From NCBI RefSeq assembly GCF_028372415.1, contig NC_092874.1:118493244-118557243 (forward strand): a stretch of DNA of 64,000 nucleotides, written 5' to 3'. This document shows positions 29,915-40,180 of the stretch, in pieces. Origin of the DNA: Notamacropus eugenii. Its lineage: Eukaryota > Chordata > Mammalia > Diprotodontia > Macropodidae. A program made the position numbers and the translations under genes. Each line of letters opens with the position of its first letter. The first letter of the stretch is position 1. Below the pieces are notes generated by a model that saw nothing but the letters and a program-made list of their open reading frames with translations, did no database searches and was not told the DNA's origin.

Positions 29915-30158
29915 AAATATTTATTGTTTGCATCTTCCAGGCATTGTGCGAAGTGCTTTACTATCTTGTTTGATCTTCACAATAACCATGGGAAGTCGAT
30001 GCTATCATTGTCCCCATTTTACAATTGAGAAAATTGAGGCAGACAGAGGTTAAGTGACTCGCCCAAGATCACATAGCTAATAAGTGCCTAAGGCTGGATG
30101 AGAACTCAAGTTTTGCTGATTCCAGGTCCAGCACTAATCCAATGTGCTACCTAGCTGA
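29915..30158 (-). mobile_element. CORE-SINE, inverted
   Basis: GTGCGAAGTGCTTTACTATC, CCCATTTTACAATTGAGAAA and AATGTGCTACCTAGCTGAC. Confidence 0.85.
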
Positions 30159-30189
30159 CAAATGGAACATACTCACATTTGGTTTCCTT

Positions 30190-30645
30190 CCTTAGGCTTT
30201 ATTTGGAGAGATAAAAGTTAGTGGTCATTCGATGGCCCCAAGCATCAGCATTTGCTGCTTCACATAGGTGCATATATGCCCTAGCACCCTCTGAAATCCT
30301 GGGGATGTGATAGCCATTTGGGAGACATAGCTCCACAAAGGTTTGAATTTCTGTAAGAGTGGAGGAATCCACCCTTTAATGTGGTTGAATGGGATAATAT
30401 GGATAAAGAGGGACCCAAGACCAAGGAACATGCACAAAAGGGATTTGACGCCAGTTCAAACAAGTCCAGGTTATCCTGCAGTGTACTTTGTCCACCCTGG
30501 GTTGGCATCCCAGGCCTGTTTCTAAGCCCCAGTGATATGTAAAAGTAGGTAGGCAAGGTCTTGAAAGGATCCTTATGACTCCCAGCTTCTATATGTCTCC
30601 CAGCTTGCATACACTTCCACAATATTCAGGAAGACTCTGAATTTC
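30190..30645 (-). other. Unassigned transcript-like unit on the minus strand
   Basis: The minus strand carries open frames of 113 codons (30622-30281) and 70 codons (30437-30225), followed by an AATAAAGCC box near 30200. That would suit a retroposed transcript or an LTR-type end. I recognise neither protein nor family, and no duplication was found. Confidence 0.25.
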
Positions 30646-30651
30646 CTCTGG

Positions 30652-30834
30652 CAATGGAATTTTGAAAGTCAAAAAACCCACTAGGTAAGTGCTATTTATT
30701 AAGCACTTACTATGTGGCTGGACCTGTGTTAGGCACTGGGGATTCAAAGAAAACAGTCCTTGCCATCACATTCTAACAAAGAAGACAACATGCAAGCACA
30801 AGACAGATTTGGAGATTTTGGAATGTAATTGTAA
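30652..30834 (-). mobile_element. L2 LINE, inverted, 3'-end piece
   Basis: TATTAAGCACTTACTATGTG and GAAGACAACATGCAAGCAC are the inverted L2 3' end. A solo LTR separates it from the rest at 31397. Confidence 0.8.
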
Positions 30835-31396
30835 TGCTAATGAGATTAAAGATCTTCCCCACCCATTAATGGGCTTGCCCATTAAGGGGAGTTTGATTAG
30901 GGAAGATTTGTAAGAAGGCCAGCACCTTGTGTTAATGAGGCACAAGTTCTCCAGAGTTGTGATGCCCTTTGGCTCTAAAAAGTGTATAAAGACTCCGAGG
31001 TGAGGTTTTACTTTGGGGGTACTCATTGAAAGTGTTTGTTTGGCCAGAAGAGACTCTGGACAACGCTAAAGAGTCCCCCACCTTTGAAAACACAGATGTT
31101 GGTGCTTCTCTGGTAATCGTGTATGTGTGATCAGATAGTTATTTTTTGTTGATCTGTGATATCTGTATTGCTTATTGTCAGACATTTGGAAGCCCTGTCT
31201 GTTGATTAATGATTTCTCTGTATTTCCTCTGAAGTTCAGGGTGCTGACTTTTTCCCCTGAACTAAGTGAATGATATACATGTGCTTGATTAAAGTGATTG
31301 TTGACGCCTCAAAAGTTGCTTTCCTCTTAAGAAATGCAGATCAAAGAACCTGTGATAGCAGACCCTCCTGTGTATGTTGAGGTGCTTGCTTTTACA
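30835..31396 (+). mobile_element. Solo LTR, ERV class I-like
   Basis: It starts TGCTAATGAG and ends TTTTACA, so it has TG...CA ends over 562 bases. TATAAA at 30985-30990 and ATTAAA at 31288-31293 sit where promoter and polyadenylation signals belong. The 4-bp repeat GTAA (30831-30834 and 31397-31400) flanks it, and removal rejoins the L2. A 4-bp duplication suggests a gammaretrovirus-like source. No internal retroviral sequence is present. It is older than a few million years by appearance, but its age cannot be measured from one LTR. Confidence 0.75.
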
Positions 31397-31706
31397 GTAA
31401 TCTCAGAGGGAAGGCAGTAATGGAAAGAAGACAGTAGTACAAGTGACTAGCTGAGTTTTGAAAGAAGCCAGAGAAATCAAGAGGCAATAGAAAGAAGGGA
31501 GAGCAGTTCAGTTATGGAGGACAGCTACTGAAAAGTCTTAGAAGGATAGAAGTGTTGTGTGCAAGGAACAGTGAGAAGGTTGGTATCAAAAGATTATAGA
31601 GTTGATGTAAAGGAGTAAGCTGTAAGAAGATTGGAAAGACAGGAAGGGCCAGGCTGTGAAGAACTTTAAAAGCTAAACAAAAAAATTTTGTATTTGGTTC
31701 TGGTTA
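31397..31706 (-). mobile_element. L2 LINE, inverted, second piece
   Basis: TAATCTCAGAGGGAAGGCAG, AAAGAAGCCAGAGAAATCAA and GGAAGGGCCAGGCTGTGAAG continue the inverted L2. Confidence 0.8.
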
Positions 31707-31954
31707 GTTAATTGCTAGATGTCTTGGTGGATAGAGTGCAGGGTGTGGAGTCAGGAAGACTCATCTTCCTGGATCAAATCTGGCTTTAGGCACTTTTGTG
31801 TGACCCTGTACAAGTCATTCGTTTGCCTCAGTTTCCTCCTCCATAAAATGAACTGAGAAGGAAATAGCAAACCCCTCCAGTATCTTTGCCAAGAAAACCC
31901 CAAATGGGGTCATGAAGAATCAGACATGACTGAAAAGACTGAACAACAAGGAAA
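31707..31954 (+). mobile_element. Mar-1 CORE-SINE
   Basis: GTGGATAGAGTGCAGGGTGT, GCCTCAGTTTCCTCCTCCAT and the tail CCAAGAAAACCCCAAATGGG end in TGAACAACAA. It sits inside the inverted L2. Confidence 0.9.
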
Positions 31955-32195
31955 AGTCATAGGAATTCACTTAAGTTTATCAAGTAGGGAAATGATAAAC
32001 CCAAGGACCCCAGCTTCTGGGATCAGAACTCACTATTTGACAGAAACTGTAGGGAAAACTGGATAATAGCGTGACAGACACCGGGCATAGACCAATTAGG
32101 GGAATGACAGGGTCAGATCTATACTTTACGAAGATAACTTTGGTAACTGAGTGAAAAGTGGATTTGAATGGGAAGTTGAGGCAGAGAAACTGAAG
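31955..32195 (-). mobile_element. L2 LINE, inverted, third piece
   Basis: ACTTAAGTTTATCAAGTAGG and ATGACAGGGTCAGATCTATA are inverted L2, interrupted at 31996-32096 by a scrap of L1. Confidence 0.7.
31996..32096 (+). mobile_element. 101-bp internal L1 ORF2 scrap inside L2
   Basis: CACTATTTGACAGAAACTGT and GAAAACTGGATAATAGC resemble the L1 ORF2 C-terminal region. It is flanked by TAGGGAAATGA (31985-31995) and TAGGGGAATGA (32097-32107), an 11-bp repeat with one mismatch. It has no poly(A) tail and lacks both L1 ends. Confidence 0.65.
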
Positions 32196-32699
32196 ACCTG
32201 TCCAGCATTTCCACTCTAAGTGTTGTCATTCCAACTCATAACTCTTGATTTCTGCCTGGATGATTAGTTCTCAGTGTTGCTGAGACTATTTATTTCTCTT
32301 TTCTGGACCTCAATTTCCTCTTTTCTTTCTTCTGCCAGAAGACAGAGAGAACCCAGCTGGAAGAAAATTCTCTAGTCTTTCATAAACAGGTGGCTGTGGT
32401 TTTCAGGTCCTCTTCTAAATTCAGGAGATTTACTTTCTCACCAAGAGTTTGCAGGAGAAGCTTAAAAACAAAACACAAAACTCGGGCTGCATTAACTCTT
32501 TGCTAAAAGTGAATTCTCAACACACTTTAATAGCTGTAACTTCACCCACATTATGCCTGCCCTGTAATGAAAAAAAAAACTACTTAGCTGAAGTCATGTT
32601 GTGCTAGTCATTAATAGTATAGGTTCCTATCACAGTAGTGGTATTGGGAGCACCCGTTTCATAGACTTTTCATATTAGAATGAGAGGGAAAAAAGAGAG
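32196..32699. other. Unique block with conserved-looking AT-rich core
   Basis: About 500 bases without recognised repeats. The part 32455-32640 contains GGCTGCATTAACTCTTTGCT, CTTTAATAGCTGTAACTTCA and AGTCATTAATAGTATAGG, which look like enhancer-type sequence. Confidence 0.35.
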
Positions 32700-32812
32700 A
32701 TTTAATTTTATTAGATTATAAGCTCCTCTTGGACAGGAACCTTATCTTATACTCTGCATTCCCCACAGTACACAGAAAGAGATCAAAAAATGTCAGTTAA
32801 ATGAATAAAGGC
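32700..32812 (+). mobile_element. L2 LINE 3' end
   Basis: AGATTATAAGCTCCTCTTGG and TCAGTTAAATGAATAAA. Confidence 0.7.
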
Positions 32813-32827
32813 CCAACGTACAGCATT

Positions 32828-33000
32828 ATCAAGTTTTCAAGCTGGAAGGGGTCTCTGAGACCATTGTCCAACTCATTTCATTGGAGAGTGATGGGAACAG
32901 AGACCCAGACTGGCTAAGTGTAACCCAAAGTCATACAACTAATCTGTGGCAGAAACACAGAAATTTGGGCCTTAGACTCTAATTCTCATGCTATTTCCAT
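32828..33000 (-). mobile_element. Ther-1-like SINE, inverted
   Basis: CAAGCTGGAAGGGGTCTCTG, AGAGACCCAGACTGGCTAAG and CAAAGTCATACAACTAATCT. Confidence 0.75.
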
Positions 33001-33149
33001 GAATGTGTACAGCTTTTCATGATAAATTAAACTTTTGGAAATGTAATCACATGTTAAATGCCATAGAAATCATTCATCTGTGGTGCCAAAGGAGCTGGGA
33101 AGCTCCTTTAGGTAACCTGTTTTCATTTCCTGGCTCTACTACTGCAGAC

Positions 33150-33327
33150 AGTGGAACTGAAAGCACACTGGACCTAGAGTCAGAAGACTGAGGCTCAAAC
33201 TTTTGCTCCGCTACTTATCTGTGTGACCTGGGATAAGTCTCTTATACTCTGCAACCCAGCTGCCTGATTAAATAAGAGAATTGTCAAATGACCTTTTCCA
33301 GCTCTAAATCCATAACCTATGACCCCT
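33150..33327 (+). mobile_element. Ther-1-like SINE
   Basis: GCACACTGGACCTAGAGTCA and the tail CCTTTTCCAGCTCTAAATCC. Confidence 0.85.
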
Positions 33328-33419
33328 GACATGTCTGTGCCCTAGTGTCCCCACAATGGAAGGGATTGCAACTCAATTCCCTATGAGTAAGAAGGCAAGC
33401 AAAAAAGAAGGCAAGCAAA

Positions 33420-33527
33420 ACCAGGCTACAAAGAGCATTTTAAATATACAACCCACTCAAATTCCTTTGCCTTGCATTCAAGGCCCTGCGTAGTCTGACC
33501 CCAATCTACCTTTCTCTCTCCCTTCAT
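33420..33527 (+). mobile_element. L2 LINE, left piece
   Basis: TTTGCCTTGCATTCAAGGCC and CCAATCTACCTTTCTC are L2 ORF2-region sequence in sense orientation. Confidence 0.75.
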
Positions 33528-33534
33528 GTACATT

Positions 33535-33783
33535 TTTAGTTGTTCAGTCATTCTAGACATATTTGGCTCTTCATCATCCCATCTAGGGTTTTCTTGGCAA
33601 AGATATTGCAATGGTTTGCCATGTCCTTCTCCAGCTCAGATGAGGAAACTAAGGCAAACAGGGTTAAGTGACTTCCCCAGAGCCACACAACTAGTAAGAG
33701 TCTGAGGCTGGATTTGAACTGAAGAAGATGAATCTTCCTGACTGGGCATGATGCTTTATCCATTGTGCCACCTAGCTGCCCCA
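33535..33783 (-). mobile_element. Mar-1 CORE-SINE, inverted
   Basis: It runs from the inverted tail GTTTTCTTGGCAAAGATATT to the inverted head TTGTGCCACCTAGCTGCCCC. The repeats GTACATT at 33528-33534 and 33784-33790 flank it inside L2. Confidence 0.92.
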
Positions 33784-33790
33784 GTACATT

Positions 33791-34155
33791 GAACTACATA
33801 TATTAACCTAGTATTCATGGAACGTGCTTCATAAATTTTTCCCTCCAAACTTTTGTTATCTCTGTTTCCTCCACTGAAACATGCAGTTCTATTTGTCCAG
33901 TTATTTCAAAGATCAGGCCAAATGTGACCTACTTCATGAACTCTCCTGTGATCCTCCCACCTAGAAGTAACTGTTGTCTCCTCTGGACTCCCATATCACT
34001 TCTCTCTGATTGTCCTTTCATAGGTTACCGTTTCTTAGATTCATTTTTTTTTATATGGTTCATCTTCCCAGCTAGACCATAAACTCCATGAAGGTATGAG
34101 ATCAGCCTTATCCTACTTTATTTTGGACAGGGAATTTAGCACAAGGATTTACATG
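33791..34155 (+). mobile_element. L2 LINE, right piece
   Basis: CCTACTTCATGAACTCTCCT, TCCCAGCTAGACCATAAACT and CTCCATGAAGG lead to the L2 3' end. Confidence 0.75.
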
Positions 34156-34470
34156 TAGCCCTTGCTCAGACATTATTTTGAATGTATGTACGAAAGTTTC
34201 AAAATCAAGCCCTTTCCTAAGAATAAAATGAAAACCCAGCCTTGATGTCTCTGTTTGGTTGGAGCTGGTGTGGAAAAAAATTTCCTTGCCTCAGGGAGGA
34301 AAGAAATTGAATCTAGAGGCATCAGACAGGATCATTTTAGCAGCATCTCTTGTATTTAAAAGGGGGAAAAAAACAACCCTACCAACAAGACATCAGCCAA
34401 ATTAATTGTTTTCCTGATTAACAAAACACAATTAAGCCCCAAATGCTAGCAGCTTGGGGGAAGGTTATTG
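34156..34470. other. Unique block, possible conserved non-coding element
   Basis: At 34340-34460, CAGCCAAATTAATTGTTTTC, CTGATTAACAAAACACAATT and AAATGCTAGCAGCTTGGGGG are free of repeats and rich in ATTA/TAAT cores. Confidence 0.35.
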
Positions 34471-34644
34471 TATGTTATCCTACAGACCTTCTCTGGTCAC
34501 ATAGCAATGACAACTTCATTCTGCCCCCTCCCTGCTCCTCTCTCAGGGGACCCAGAGACAGATAACACTGCAAACTCATTATGGCCTCATTGCCTAAGTC
34601 TTCTCTAGGGAAACAGAGTCTGATCTTAGCCTGAGGTGCCAGGG

Positions 34645-34745
34645 GACATGTGTGCATATGCATGTGTGTGTGTATGTGTGTGAGCGTGTAAGTAAATGAG
34701 TGAGGAGGAGAAGAAGAAGAGAAAGAGAAAAGAGAGGGAGAAGGT
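34645..34745. repeat. (TG)n followed by a purine-rich tract
   Basis: TGTGTGTGTATGTGTGTGAG is followed by about 45 bases of GAAGAAGA and GAGAGGGAG units. Confidence 0.9.
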
Positions 34746-34754
34746 AAATAAATG

Positions 34755-34880
34755 AGAATACTGGGCACTGTACCAGAAATCAGGAGACCTTAAGTTCTAG
34801 TGCAAGTTGTTAAAACTGATTAGTTTTGAGACCTAGGACAAGTAACTTAAACTTTGCTGAGCCTTCGGAAGTCTTTCTGG
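34755..34880 (+). mobile_element. Ther-1-like SINE fragment
   Basis: ACTGGGCACTGTACCAGAAA and TTTGAGACCTAGGACAAGTA are the head and core only. Confidence 0.6.
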
Positions 34881-36884
34881 AGCCTCAACCTTTTGTATCT
34901 GGAGAATTGAAATAATGATCATCCAAACACAAAGTCATCATAGATACTGGGGTGTGATGGGGAAGGGGAGAATGGTAATGAGTCAAAGGGCAAAGCCTGC
35001 CAGCAATGGGTTGATGATTTATCTTTATATATAATCTATCACAACAAAGATCCCTGAAACAAAGAGTAGCAAAAGTGAAGGCATTTTCAATTCCATTGTG
35101 CAAGACACTTTGAGTCCTTGCTGCCCTTGTCAGAAGCCCAGGTAAAGTCACTGCTATAGGCAGTCTCCTAAACCAGTCCCCATGTTTTGAAGAATTAGAC
35201 ATGGACCACCCTGGGGACTCAAGGAAGGCTGCATCAATGTGGGCTCTAGTCTATCTCCTAAGAGGAAGCCTGTTCCAAGGAAGATGACACTACATCCCCA
35301 GTAGAGGATTCAGATAGCCTTGGATCCCATTGTGGCAAAGATGGACCCACTCCTAGCCCCAAGCTAAATGTGCTTAGGAAGCTCTGAGTCACTCCAGAGC
35401 AGAGCTGAGAGGAGGAGGGGGAAGGAGAACATTCAACAGGAAGCTTCTGTCAGGGTAACTTGACCTCTGAACAGCTCCCAGCTATTGACTTTAACTTGGA
35501 CTCAGTCTCTGCTTCATCATTCTCTTGGCTTCTCCAATCCCAACATGGCCTATCTTTGTATATCATTCCATCATCCTCTCAAGAACAGTTCCTATTTACA
35601 AAATTCCCTCCCTTAGCTTGCCTGTTTCACTAAGGAAAGGAAGAACTGACTTGGTACCTTTCTTTTCTACTGTATTAATCCTTAGTCCACCTAAAGCTTT
35701 TGCCCATTTCTAAATGTAAAGCTTTGCTCCTGACATGACCATGAACCTCATCCCCTTATATACATTCAAAACATTTGTCCAATTCTATCATGGCAGGAAA
35801 CACTCCAGGACACAACCCAGTCCAGGCAGAGGACTTTCTAAAAGGAATGGTGAAAAAGAATGGCAGGGAGTCACACATGAGGGAGACTGAGCAGAGGGCA
35901 GTTGAAAAAGTTGAGCTAATCAGATCAGAAAATCAGCCTTATTAAAGTTAAATTGGTTAAGTGGGATAGGGTGGCTTGTCCAGAGATACCCAATGAGTCA
36001 CAAGATGGCTGAAGCACTGGTCAAAGTCAATACTTTAGGCTCTCAATTCCTGGCTGTGACTACCAGACCATGCCCTGCCTCCATTAACCTCTCAGGGATC
36101 ATGTGCCCTCTGCTGCCAAGCAGCTAAGGCTGTTCCTGTCTTAGCTTCATGGTACATCAATCCTGCCAGGCCTCGCTTTTATCAGAAGCTATCCTGGTGG
36201 CATTACAGCTCAGGCTCATAGCCCTTCATGGATCATGGACTCACTTGGGATTCTCTGTTAGATTCACATGCTTTTTCTCTGTCACAAGCTTAGGACTATC
36301 CATTCCTCAATTGTCTCCCCTCTCCACATCTCCGCCATGTAATTCTTACCTCTTCCCAGCTCTCTAGGAAGATAGATTATGGGTGCCCAGCTGGTGAGAA
36401 CAGACCTTCATCTGAGATGAGAAAGAATTTCTGCTATTTGTCCTTGTTAGGGCTCCAACTATGGGGAAACAGGACAACTGCCCTGGGTATATCTCCAGAG
36501 AGGAAGATATGGGATGGAAGCAAAGTAGAGGGTAGCACCAAAAGGTCATGCCTACATATTAGGCTGGCACCTCCTGATAATTGAGAGGGAACTGGTCTCC
36601 AAAGTAATTTGACACACTTCTGAAGGTCCCAAGAAATCTGTCAGCACTGCCCCCTTCCAAGGCTAAATTGAGTGCCCTGATATTGATATCACACAATGGG
36701 CCTCTGGTCGTTGTCCCAGATCTCTTATTGTCTAGCCAACCTCGTTTTCCTCTCTAGCTTCAAAAGACTTTCCATCATCAAACTCTATCTTACACTCTCC
36801 TGCAGAGTTCCAGGGTCAGACTCACTTCCGCCCTGTGGGCATTAATAAAGTCACACTTCTTCTACAGGACAGTCCTTCAAACAC
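34881..36884. other. Long stretch of mostly unique DNA
   Basis: Two kb with no recognised LINE or LTR and no credible coding frame. Only a faint inverted MIR lies near 35930-36060 (GGGTGGCTTGTCCAGAGATA). This is the longest repeat-poor interval in the window. It could hold single-copy intronic or regulatory DNA. Confidence 0.4.
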
Positions 36885-37105
36885 TTCACAGAATTACAGA
36901 CTTTCACATTGAAAGGGAACTCACAGCCATCCAGTTCAACCCATATCCAAAAAAGAAATCTTTATAGCAATGCAACAGACAAGTAGCTGTCCAGTTTTTG
37001 CATGGAGACCTTCAGTGAAGGGAAATCCATTACTACTGAGGGTTGCCCATTTCTCTTTGGGATGGATTTGATTGTCTTCACACAGGATGCCCCCACTTCC
37101 ACCAC
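36885..37105 (-). mobile_element. L3/CR1 LINE, inverted, 3' end
   Basis: The plus strand opens CACAGAATTACAGACTTTCA and runs through ACTCACAGCCATCCAGTTCA. This is the inverted CR1 3' end. It resumes at 37913. Confidence 0.75.
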
Positions 37106-37912
37106 GGCTAGAGAGAATCATCTGCTTTCTTCATGTTTCCTTCAAGATTCAGCTCAAATACCATCTCCTAAATGAAGCCCTTATTGCCCCCTCCAACTGC
37201 TAGTGCTGACCCCTTCCATTTATCTTGTATCTATTATGTATATGCCATCAGTATGTGTGTAAATTGGTATGTATGTATGTGTGTATATGTCTATATATAC
37301 AGACATATACATATGTATCTATGTATATCCATTTAATTAGGTATATCATACAGATGTATAAATGGCAATGAAAAGACAGAGTGGGAGAGAGAGGTAAGAA
37401 AGAGAGATGAGATAGAGAAAGATATACAGATATAGACATGAAGAAATATAGATACACATCATCCCCAGCTGGACTGTAAGTTCCTTGAGGGCAAATACTA
37501 TTTCACTTTTTTCTTTATATTCCCAGGACCTGGCTAGTGCCTGGCACATTCTCCAGCCTTCACCTCCAGCCTTGTCCTCTCTTTTTTTCCTGCAGCCCCT
37601 TTCTCTAACTGGTGAGTTATTTTCAAAACCCCCATCGTGAGAAAGAGCCTAGGTCAGCTATCCTTTATTCTCTAGATGTTATCACCATATCCCCATGTCG
37701 AAATCTCCCATTCAAGCATTTCAGCTCTCCTTTATGTGTTGCCTTCACCCACTGGAAAGTTAGCTCCTCAAAGGCAAGGATGTCTTTCTTTTTGATTGTA
37801 CTTCTATCCGTAATAATGACACATTTTTAAGTGATCTCTTAATAGATACCTGTTGGTTTGACTTGACTGGCACACAATAGGCATACAAGAAATGCTTATT
37901 GACTTGATTGGT
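37106..37912 (+). mobile_element. L2 3' ends and microsatellites inserted in CR1
   Basis: L2 sense pieces at about 37106-37245 (CTTCAAGATTCAGCTCAAAT), 37455-37560 (TAAGTTCCTTGAGGGCAAAT) and 37690-37912 (GAAATGCTTATTGACTTGAT) surround TG/TA and GAGA simple repeats. Together they separate the two CR1 pieces. Confidence 0.65.
37246..37345. repeat. (TATG)n/(TA)n microsatellite
   Basis: GTATGTATGTATGTGTGTAT and ATACATATGTATCTATGTAT units. Confidence 0.9.
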
Positions 37913-38525
37913 AGGGAAATTTTTCCTCCAATTAAATAATAATTTCCCTTTTTGAAGCTTACAAACATTGTTCCTTGTTCTACAATCTGGAATCAAATAG
38001 AACAAGTCTGACCCTTTCTCCAAATAATAGCATTTTGAATCATTAGAGACAACTATTCTGTCCTCCCTGAGCCTTCTCTTCTCCAGGCTCAATATCTTCA
38101 TGTTCTTTAAACATCTCTCAGATGGAATGGACTCTTGACCAATTGGATTTACTTCCTGTAGACACTATCTTACTAATGACTTTCCTAAAATGTGGTCTGC
38201 AAGACTGAACATAATATTCCAGGAGTGATCAGACCAGGGCAGAGTATAGTACAAGTATAGTACCTTATTTCTACATTCATGCCTCCCTTAAAGACAAAGA
38301 TCAAATTAGCTTTTTTGGCTACCACATCACACCGTAGATTCATATGGAGTCGAAGTTCATTAAGACCCCTAGGTCCTTCTTCATATAAAATTCTGAAGAT
38401 TTCCCTCAACAGAATAAGTTACTGTGTGGATGACCATAAAGTTCCAGTTTTTGTACTTCTGGTATCTATTATATCCAGTTTGTTTTTCTTAATGCAACCT
38501 AAGATTACATTAGCTTTTTTCTAGA
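37913..38525 (-). mobile_element. L3/CR1 LINE, inverted, long piece
   Basis: GAGCCTTCTCTTCTCCAGGC, AATGTGGTCTGCAAGACTGA, AGTGATCAGACCAGGGCAGA, GGCTACCACATCACACCGTA and CTAAGATTACATTAGCTTTT follow the inverted CR1 3' region base for base in order. Confidence 0.85.
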
Positions 38526-39649
38526 TTTATGACCTTCTCCTCCAATGCATCTACTTTCTCTCTCTGTCCAAGTAATCTAGAGTACTCTCAAAAGGCAATA
38601 TCCCTTTTGTTTCTGATTCCATCAGTCTTCATACAAATGCTCTCGATTATGTTTCCTCTCTTTGGTGCCTGGATTTCTCATATGACTTGGTTCTCATAAT
38701 AAACAATGGCATTCTATTCTCCTCCAACCTGACACACATTTTACCTATTCTATTTCTTTCAAATAAGCCATACTCTTCCAGATTCATATTCTCATCATGG
38801 GTCCCATCCCATTAAGACCCAGTGACACCTACAAGGCCAAAAATGCCTCCTTGAATTAGGATCTCTACTTCAACTTGCTTACTACCCTCCCTTGGTTCAT
38901 TTGTGTTCAGATGTCTGATTTTATTAATGGCTTCTTTCTTGGATTTTGTCTCTTGTGAACTTCTGGCTGCTTGTGAACTTCAGTTGCTTGTGAACTTCAG
39001 CTGCTAATCTTCTTCTGATATTGTAGTTACTCTGTATGACATCTAGCTTACTGGATATGCTTTGGCAGTTTTCTCCCTCCTACCCACCCTTTTCTATGTA
39101 AAATTGTCTTAGAACTGTAATACTCCAAAACAAATATATTCTTAACAGCCCTTGTTAGCTGAAATCCATCTCTAGTCAGGAGTCTATTATTTCTGTACTT
39201 TAAGCTGTGACCCAAAAATCCAAATTCATTTTCAGGCACCATCTTCTTAACCAGCTGTTCACTTCCCAAATCTTCTTTTCTTTCCTAAGTCTCTTGCCTT
39301 GGATGGGATTCCTAAAACTCTCACAAACATATGTTATAAAAACCACTTGGGTCACCAAACTAACATCAAGCAATAGATATGCAAGTTATTTAAGTACCAA
39401 ATAAAGTAGGGCACATGTTACTATGGTAAGTTGCAAGAAATAGAGCAGATACTTTTTGGGTGTACTGAGATTTTGGGGCAGTGATTATTTCAAGAAATTA
39501 TTAGGACAATCAGTTTTGGATTAAAAACATTTTATTGTATTGAATTTTTAAATTAATTGGATCTCTGTGTTATGAGGGATAACTAAAGCATTATCTTTAG
39601 TGATGCATCCCTTAACTAGTTATACTACTTCAAAGTATATCCTCAATCC
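38526..39649. other. Unclassified DNA with a small tandem repeat
   Basis: About 1.1 kb. Three near-copies of a unit containing CTTGTGAACTTC occur at about 38954-39003. The left part may be an older extension of the CR1 copy, but I cannot confirm it. No coding frame. Confidence 0.35.
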
Positions 39650-39755
39650 ATTGTGTTCTCATGACCTAGTCACTCTGGGACTCAGTTTCCAAATTGAAGA
39701 GATTGGACAAAGCTCCCCTTCATCTGTAACATTCTATTACTCTATGATTCAATTT
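39650..39755 (+). mobile_element. Ther-1-like SINE, 3' part
   Basis: ACCTAGTCACTCTGGGACTC and CTCCCCTTCATCTGTAACAT. Confidence 0.65.
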
Positions 39756-40054
39756 CAGTTAATTCAATAAAGTCTTAAGGGATCAATATGTGTAATACAC
39801 TTTCCCTGGTGCTAGGGGAAACTGGTTAAAAAGATTGTCTCTGCATTCAAAAATCTACGGTGCTTCACCTCTTGCCAGGGTCCAATTTCCCTTTGGTCAT
39901 TGGGACAACTTCTTTGTAGCCTGTGGCATAAGATATATTTTTTATCCACTTTGGGGGAGAAAAGGAGAAGCAGAGAGAAGTTTCTAGAAACTCTACCTAG
40001 AAACTGGATCCCATTGAGATTTGCCCAGGCTACATGAGCCAACTTATCCTAGGA
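39756..40054. other. Unclassified non-coding DNA
   Basis: About 300 bases, partly resembling an inverted L2 3' end at the left (AATATGTGTAATACACTTTC). No coding call. Confidence 0.3.
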
Positions 40055-40180
40055 AAGAGATTTTAAAAATCTAAGCCAATGCCTTTATTGTTCAATTGAG
40101 GAAAATGAGGTCCAGAGAAGTAAAGTAATTTACCCAAGATCACACAACTAACAAGGCAGAGAGTCTTGAGGGATCCTCTT
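40055..40180 (-). mobile_element. MIR-like SINE, inverted
   Basis: GAGGAAAATGAGGTCCAGAG and CAAGATCACACAACTAACAA. Confidence 0.7.

Noticed and set aside
30835-31396. Complete provirus
   Set aside because: Only one LTR and no internal retroviral sequence are present.
38951-39004. CRISPR-like spaced repeats
   Set aside because: Only three short imperfect units with no spacers of even length, in a vertebrate genome.
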